DNA of 64,000 nt. It comes from CAWHYG01 sp963833505 (GTDB lineage: Bacteria; Eisenbacteria; RBG-16-71-46; CAIMUX01). The position numbers and the translations under genes are program-made. Below, one piece after another: positions 60,241 through 64,000 of this stretch (position 1 is the first letter of the stretch; every line of letters starts with the position of its first letter). The notes beneath the pieces are model-generated. The model worked only from the letters and a program-made list of their open reading frames with translations. It did not search any database and was not told the DNA's origin. Location of the stretch: contig CAWHYG010000010.1 of NCBI GenBank assembly GCA_963833505.1, positions 101,005-165,004 on the forward strand, given 5' to 3'.

Positions 60241-60372
60241 GGATCATCTCCCGCCGTGCCGGAGCGGCAAGAGGACCATGGGTCTCGCTCCGCGCCGGAG
60301 CGGCGAGAGGACCATGGAACGTCTCCCTCCGTGCTGGAGCTGCAAGAGAACCATGGGTCCCCCTCCGTGCAG
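60241..60372 (-). repeat. 36/39-bp tandem repeat copying the start of the membrane transferase gene
   Basis: On the minus strand units start with ATG at 60354, 60315 and 60279, and the gene with GTG at 60240: periods 39, 36, 39. Each unit begins ATGGTYCTCTYGCMGCTCC (compare GTGGTCGCCCTGCGGCTCC of the gene) and ends with a GGRRSGAGA ribosome-binding site before the next start. All are in the gene's frame; only a TGA three bases before the GTG separates them. Confidence 0.9.
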
Positions 60373-60380
60373 GCGAAGCG

Positions 60381-60920
60381 TCAAGGAGCACCCTTCCCGG
60401 CAAAGAGGCTCAGCGCGCGCGCCACGTCTTCGGGGCCGTTGAAGCGAACGAACCGGGCACCCAGCTCCGCGTCGGACGCGCCGCCTGTCTCGATCTCGAT
60501 TGTACAAGTGGCCTGATTGACATTCGGACTCCGAACGGTGACCGTGCGGTGGCGGCCCACCAGGAAATAGAAATACCGGGGATCGGTCCAGAGGCTGAAT
60601 CGCGGGGTGAGGCGGGCGCTGACGTACTCCTCCGGTGGAAGCAGGAGAACGTCGTTGGCGCGGAGCAGGGGCGCCATCTGCATCGGGATCGTGTAGTTGA
60701 GCGCCAGCTTGGCCTGCATTCGCGCTGCGGGGGCCCGGGACCGGAATTCGGACGGAATCAGCCGGATGCAGTCGGCGAGGTTGCCGATCCAGGGCCGGAT
60801 TCCGGGCAGAACCGCGAGGGACAGGATGAAGGCAGCCGAAGCCAGGGCGAGCAATCCCGAGCGCACTCCGGATGGTCTACCTCCGGGACTTCTCCGGGAT
60901 TCAATTCCGCCCTGCGCCAA
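60381..60920 (-). CDS. Bitopic membrane protein of unknown function
   Basis: Unrecognised 179-residue protein: one membrane helix (about 23-43, LLALASAAFILSLAVLPGI) and a periplasmic domain of about 130 residues with NDVLLLPPEEYVSARLTPRF and YFYFLVGRHRTVTVRSPNVN. Its stop lies directly before the repeat array leading to the transferase gene. Position suggests a subunit or partner of that membrane protein. The start used gives a sensible helix position. Confidence 0.6.
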   Translation of the reverse strand: MAQGGIESRRSPGGRPSGVRSGLLALASAAFILSLAVLPGIRPWIGNLADCIRLIPSEFRSRAPAARMQAKLALNYTIPMQMAPLLRANDVLLLPPEEYVSARLTPRFSLWTDPRYFYFLVGRHRTVTVRSPNVNQATCTIEIETGGASDAELGARFVRFNGPEDVARALSLFAGKGAP

Positions 60921-61042
60921 GTCTCCCCCTTCATGCGGCGCCCCACGACGCGAGCTGCGCCATGAGCTTCCGGGCCGGCTGGCTCAGCCTCTTTCGGATC
61001 CGGTGTTCCTTCAGGGCCTCTGGCCGGCCCCGGGCCGCCGGG

Positions 61043-61234
61043 TTACCTGCCCATCGGCTTTCCGGCATTCAGCGGAGAATCCTCGACAACGTAGCATGGC
61101 CCTCCGCGCGGGGCGCTGGTGTTCTTGCAGGAGGTCAGGCAGGTGACATAGAGAGTGATCCATCCCAACAGCAGTCGCCGGCGTTTCGCCGGTCGATCAA
61201 GAGGGTTCCTGCCGGCGGTCTCCCGCTCTCGCAT
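61043..61234 (-). pseudogene. Truncated third copy of the tandem lipoprotein
   Basis: The first about 50 residues (RRLLLGWITLYVTCLTSCKN, GPCYVVE) match the two full copies upstream, then at about 61088 the sequence changes to DSPLNAGKPMGR and stops. Two thirds of the gene is gone. The signal peptide and lipobox LTSC are intact, so a short lipopeptide could be made. Confidence 0.8.
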
Positions 61235-61277
61235 AGACCCGTCGCGGGCGGGACGATTCAGCGTGTCCCGCGCGCCA

Positions 61278-61706
61278 TCAGATGCAAGTCAACATGCTCA
61301 CCACGACCCCGTCCGAGCGCACGCTAAACCAGTGCACCTCCTCGGTCGGGAAGTCTGCCGAGCGCCCGCGAGCAATGATGTTCCAGTAGAATGCACCCAT
61401 GTATTGGGTCGTCCCGCCGGCCCTGTCATACGAGAGTGAGATCCAACCGTCCACCGGGTAGCCGTGAATCGCGGTCAGGTGGTCCAGGTAACTGTTGAAC
61501 GCCTGTTTGGCCGCAACCGTATCCGCCACGGTCAGGCCCGACGCGTACCTTTCCTCGACAATGTAACATGGGCATTCGCGCGGCGCGCTGGTGTTCTTGC
61601 AGGAGGTCAGGCAGATGACATAGAGAATGCTCCATCCCAACAGCAGCCACCGGCGTTTCGCCGGTCGATCAAAAGGGCTTCTGCCTGCGCGCTCCCGCTC
61701 TCGCAT
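61278..61706 (-). CDS. Small lipoprotein, tandem copy B
   Basis: A 142-residue lipoprotein: basic N-terminus MRERERAGRSPFDRPAKRR, hydrophobic segment LLLGWSILYVICLTSC with lipobox LTSC, and a mature domain with CYIVEERYASGLTVADTVAA, YLDHLTAIHGYPVDGWISLS and the end GVVVSMLTCI. Four Cys in the mature part (including CPC and TCI) suggest disulfides. No family recognised. It differs from copy C mainly around residues 115-128 (NIIARGRSADFPTEEVHWFS), so that stretch may be the variable, perhaps binding, region. Confidence 0.8.
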   Translation of the reverse strand: MRERERAGRSPFDRPAKRRWLLLGWSILYVICLTSCKNTSAPRECPCYIVEERYASGLTVADTVAAKQAFNSYLDHLTAIHGYPVDGWISLSYDRAGGTTQYMGAFYWNIIARGRSADFPTEEVHWFSVRSDGVVVSMLTCI

Positions 61707-61749
61707 AGACCCGTCGCGGGCGGGACGATTCAGCGTGTCCCGCGCGCCA

Positions 61750-62178
61750 TCAGATGCAAGTCAACATGCTCACCACGACCCCGTCCGGGCGCACCCTGAA
61801 ATCGCGTACTTCCCCGGTCAGGCCGTCCGCCGTGCGCCCAAGAGCGACGATGTCCCAGTAGAATACACCCATGTATTGGGACGTCCCGCCGGCCCTGTCA
61901 TATGAGAGGGAGATCAAGTCATCCACCGGGTAGCCGTGAACTTCGGCCAGATGGTCCAGGTAACTGTTGAACGCTTCCTTCGCCGCAACCGTATCGGCCA
62001 CGGTCAGGCCCGACGCGTACCTCTCCTCGACAACGTAGCATGGCCCTTCGCGCGGCGCGCTGGTGTCCCTGCAGGAGGTCAGGCAGGTGAGGCAGAGGAT
62101 GCTCCATCCCAACGATGGTCGCCAGTGTTTCGCCGGTCGGCAAAAGGAGCTCCTGCCTTCACCCTCCCGCTCTCGCAT
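61750..62178 (-). CDS. Small lipoprotein, tandem copy C
   Basis: A 142-residue paralogue of copy B, first of the array: MREREGEGRSSFCRPAKHWR, LGWSILCLTCLTSC with lipobox LTSC, then VEERYASGLTVADTVAAKEA, YDRAGGTSQYMGVFYWDIVA and the same C-terminus. The ATG is shared in position with copy B; the longer open frame runs into the preceding gene. It starts 53 bp after the FlgD-domain gene and may be transcribed with it. Function unknown. Confidence 0.8.
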   Translation of the reverse strand: MREREGEGRSSFCRPAKHWRPSLGWSILCLTCLTSCRDTSAPREGPCYVVEERYASGLTVADTVAAKEAFNSYLDHLAEVHGYPVDDLISLSYDRAGGTSQYMGVFYWDIVALGRTADGLTGEVRDFRVRPDGVVVSMLTCI

Positions 62179-62231
62179 GGCCGCTCCGCCTTTCCGTGAC
62201 AGGCGCCTATCGCGCACCAGCGCAAGCCACC

Positions 62232-64000
62232 TCATCGGACGATGGCCACGGCGCTGATTGCCGTGGTCCCGTTGGCGATTATCCGCACAAAGTACCTCCC
62301 GGCGGAGACAGGCCGCCCTGCCCCGTCGAGGCCGTCCCAGTACAGCTCCGTCCGACCGCCCGGCATTTGCGCGTTCCGCCACGTGCGAACGCATCTGCCG
62401 TCAACTGACAGGATGTCAACCTGGGCCGGCCCGCTCTTGGCTTTGTCGACGTTCCACCGGACCCAGCCCGTGGCTGGATTGGGCACCCCGGGACCGCACC
62501 TCAGACTAGGAAAGTACGACGAGCCTGGACCTACGCCGGCAGGGCTCGCCGACCAGAAGGTGACGCCGGTGCTCGCCCCGTGCCCGGACCCATCCCAAGC
62601 ACCGAAGGTCAGATCCCACTGTGCGGTCCTTGGGAGATAGAACGTCTGCTGGGTCAGACTTCCGCTGCAAGAACCCGCGTTGTTGGCCTGGTCCCTGATG
62701 ATCGGAATCTCTTCGCCGTTCTCGCCGTGCAGCTTGGCCCTGGCTCGTACCACCGCCGTGCCGTATCCCGGGTCCATCAGACGGTAGCTCAAAGTGTGAG
62801 GCCCGGCATACGTCGGTCCGTGCTGACGGTAACGTCCAGACATTCCGGAGGCGCGTCGTCCCCAGCCAGCACCGCGTCCTGATAGTCCCCCATCCCGTTC
62901 TTGCGGTAATAGTAATGCCCCATTGAGAGCGTCGTTCCCTGAAAGTCCGTCCCATCCCAGATCACCCGACCATACGGCGGGGCGGAGTTCCATTCGGACA
63001 CGTCGATCTCCTTCTGCGGGCTGCCGAAGCCATCCCGAATCTCGACCCAGTCTCCAGGCGCCAGTGTGTACGTCGACATGCCCAGCGGCCGTTTCTCGGC
63101 GGTCGTCATATTCAAGGGATCATAGATGCCATCCCCGTTCGCGTCGCGCCAGCCGATTAGGGCCATCGTCCAGGGACACAGTTGGGCGTAGTCTGCCCTG
63201 TTCATTACGCAGGGCTCCTGGTCCTGCGTGCAGGAAATGCAATTAGGGTTCGTCACCTTGAGGTAGCCGTACGTGTCCGAACAGCCGCAGTCCTCGTAGC
63301 TCGTCGCTGGCTCCGAACGTGTGAAGGAGTTCATGCCGCACCGGGGCGTCCATCCGCTTCGGCCCCAATCGCCATTCATGTACGTTTGAATGAGGTACGG
63401 CCCGTTAACCCACGCCCATGCTGATTTGCCATCGCTGAACAGGTGGTCCGCGTCACAGACATCGCGCACGGTAAAGGCACAGACGAACCAGTTCAGGGCG
63501 TAGAAACTACGCAGCGCGCTACAATAGGCAAAGCACCGATCGGTAAGGTGGTCGCCGCTGGAGTATCCAAGCTGCGCCATGGCCTCTTTGCCCCAGGTCT
63601 CGTCGTCGGACCTGCCGTCGATCGGCTCGACGGTTGATGACGTGATCGCGTAGTTCTCCGGAACGAAGAGGTCAGATCCGAGCCGAGATCATAGTCCGCA
63701 AGGAACAACAGCGCATCCGTGATCTTGCCCATCGCAAACGGGATCTCCGCCTCGCCCGTCGCCGGCGGGTCGCACCCGCCCCAGCACCAATCCTCCGGTC
63801 CGTTGACAGTACAGGCGCCGGTCGCCTCGCTTTCTGAAAAATGGGTCTGAAGCCGACATCGCCGAGAAGGTAGTTGGATGTGTCCTGACCGAGAGACGGG
63901 CTGGGGCCGTAGTTCTGGGACCCTTCGCCGTGTCAGGGACGCCGAATGGGCATCACGGGCGCGCGGGCCATGGTACCTGCTCACCCACGGTTATGACGTG
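62232..64000 (-). CDS. Secreted FlgD-domain protein, 5' end outside the window, three frameshifts
   Basis: A Cys- and aromatic-rich exported protein cut by the window edge. Coding character runs from GSQNYGPSPSLGQDTSNYLL (near 63890) through three frames joined near 63845 (a T run), 63685 and 62818. Joined sections read GACTVNGPEDWCWGGCDPPA; DLFVPENYAITSSTVEPIDG; MAQLGYSSGDHLTDRCFAYC; HYYYRKNGMGDYQDAVLAGD; then a beta-rich part and the FlgD-like end NPATGWVRWNVDKAKSGPAQ, VSAGRYFVRIIANG. Each break needs one missing base. The C-terminal domain is as in the C25 protease and may direct secretion. Catalytic type not recognised. Confidence 0.7.

Larger units (their letters stand above)
61043..62178 (-). 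repeat. 472-bp tandem gene repeat, 2.4 copies
   Basis: The starts of the three lipoprotein copies lie at 62178, 61706 and 61234, exactly 472 bp apart. The unit is a 429-bp gene plus a 43-bp spacer; the spacer and adjoining gene ends (for example the shared coding end GVVVSMLTCI) are almost identical between copies, so the duplication is recent or kept alike by recombination. Confidence 0.92.

Noticed and set aside
60241..60372. Possible CRISPR array
   Set aside because: Units are contiguous degenerate tandem repeats without spacers, and no cas genes are present; the same holds for the other arrays.

Overview
This is a GC-rich bacterial chromosome segment, densely packed with genes on both strands and without rRNA, tRNA or CRISPR loci that I can see. 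Its protein set suggests a Gram-negative member of, or close to, the FCB group; Candidatus Eisenbacteria-like lineages are a plausible but unproven guess. Evidence: two secreted proteins end in FlgD-like beta-sandwich sorting domains, one of them a gingipain-like C25 protease; there are a PorT-type outer-membrane barrel, a PEP-CTERM protein, a TonB/ExbB/ExbD system, a separate TolQ/TolR pair and several lipoproteins.

Layout. 0.1-9.4 kb: one long minus-strand cluster running from two coiled-coil membrane proteins through a membrane-anchored PstS-like binding protein, a TPR protein, a STAS protein, ExbB, two ExbD and TonB to RNase HI and a TauE/SafE permease. 9.8-14.0 kb: minus-strand tldD-pmbA-tolQ-tolR. 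14.3-19.4 kb: plus-strand cyclase, a frameshifted AcvB/VirJ protein and an MgtA-type Mg2+ ATPase. 19.5-24.9 kb: C25 protease, response regulator, NUDIX hydrolase and rhomboid protease. 25-32.2 kb: a small four-helix transporter, 3-methyladenine glycosylase, DUF5989 and other small membrane proteins, a glycosyltransferase, an SGNH hydrolase, an NAD-sugar epimerase and ornithine aminotransferase. 32.8-37.4 kb: MoxR-DUF58-BatA/VWA operon. 37.5-42.6 kb: accessory island with BrnT/BrnA, an IS remnant, a truncated type III restriction gene, a frameshifted lipoprotein and a doubly deleted DUF2075 gene. 43-49 kb: GT-C transferase, cysteine synthase-like enzyme, tricorn-like protease. 49.3-51 kb: AbiEii-type nucleotidyltransferase with a partner gene, and a PEP-CTERM protein. 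51-55 kb: nitrate/sulfonate-type ABC transporter and the PorT-like barrel. 55-61 kb: DUF2867 protein, GH20 hexosaminidase, PNGase F-like protein, polytopic transferase. 61-64 kb: three tandem lipoprotein copies behind a secreted FlgD-domain protein that runs off the window.

Two patterns cross these regions. First, short degenerate tandem repeats (periods of 12, 32, 36-39, 42 and 48 bp) occupy many same-strand gene junctions. At several of them each unit carries its own ATG/GTG, first codons and ribosome-binding site, copying the start of the downstream gene; related arrays lie in frame inside two genes (DUF2867 and the epimerase). Second, at least seven single-base frameshifts interrupt otherwise intact genes, several at homopolymers, so consensus error must be excluded before calling pseudogenes. 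The two toxin-antitoxin-like operons share an almost identical, apparently leaderless promoter; at brnTA a perfect palindrome lies between the -35 and -10.
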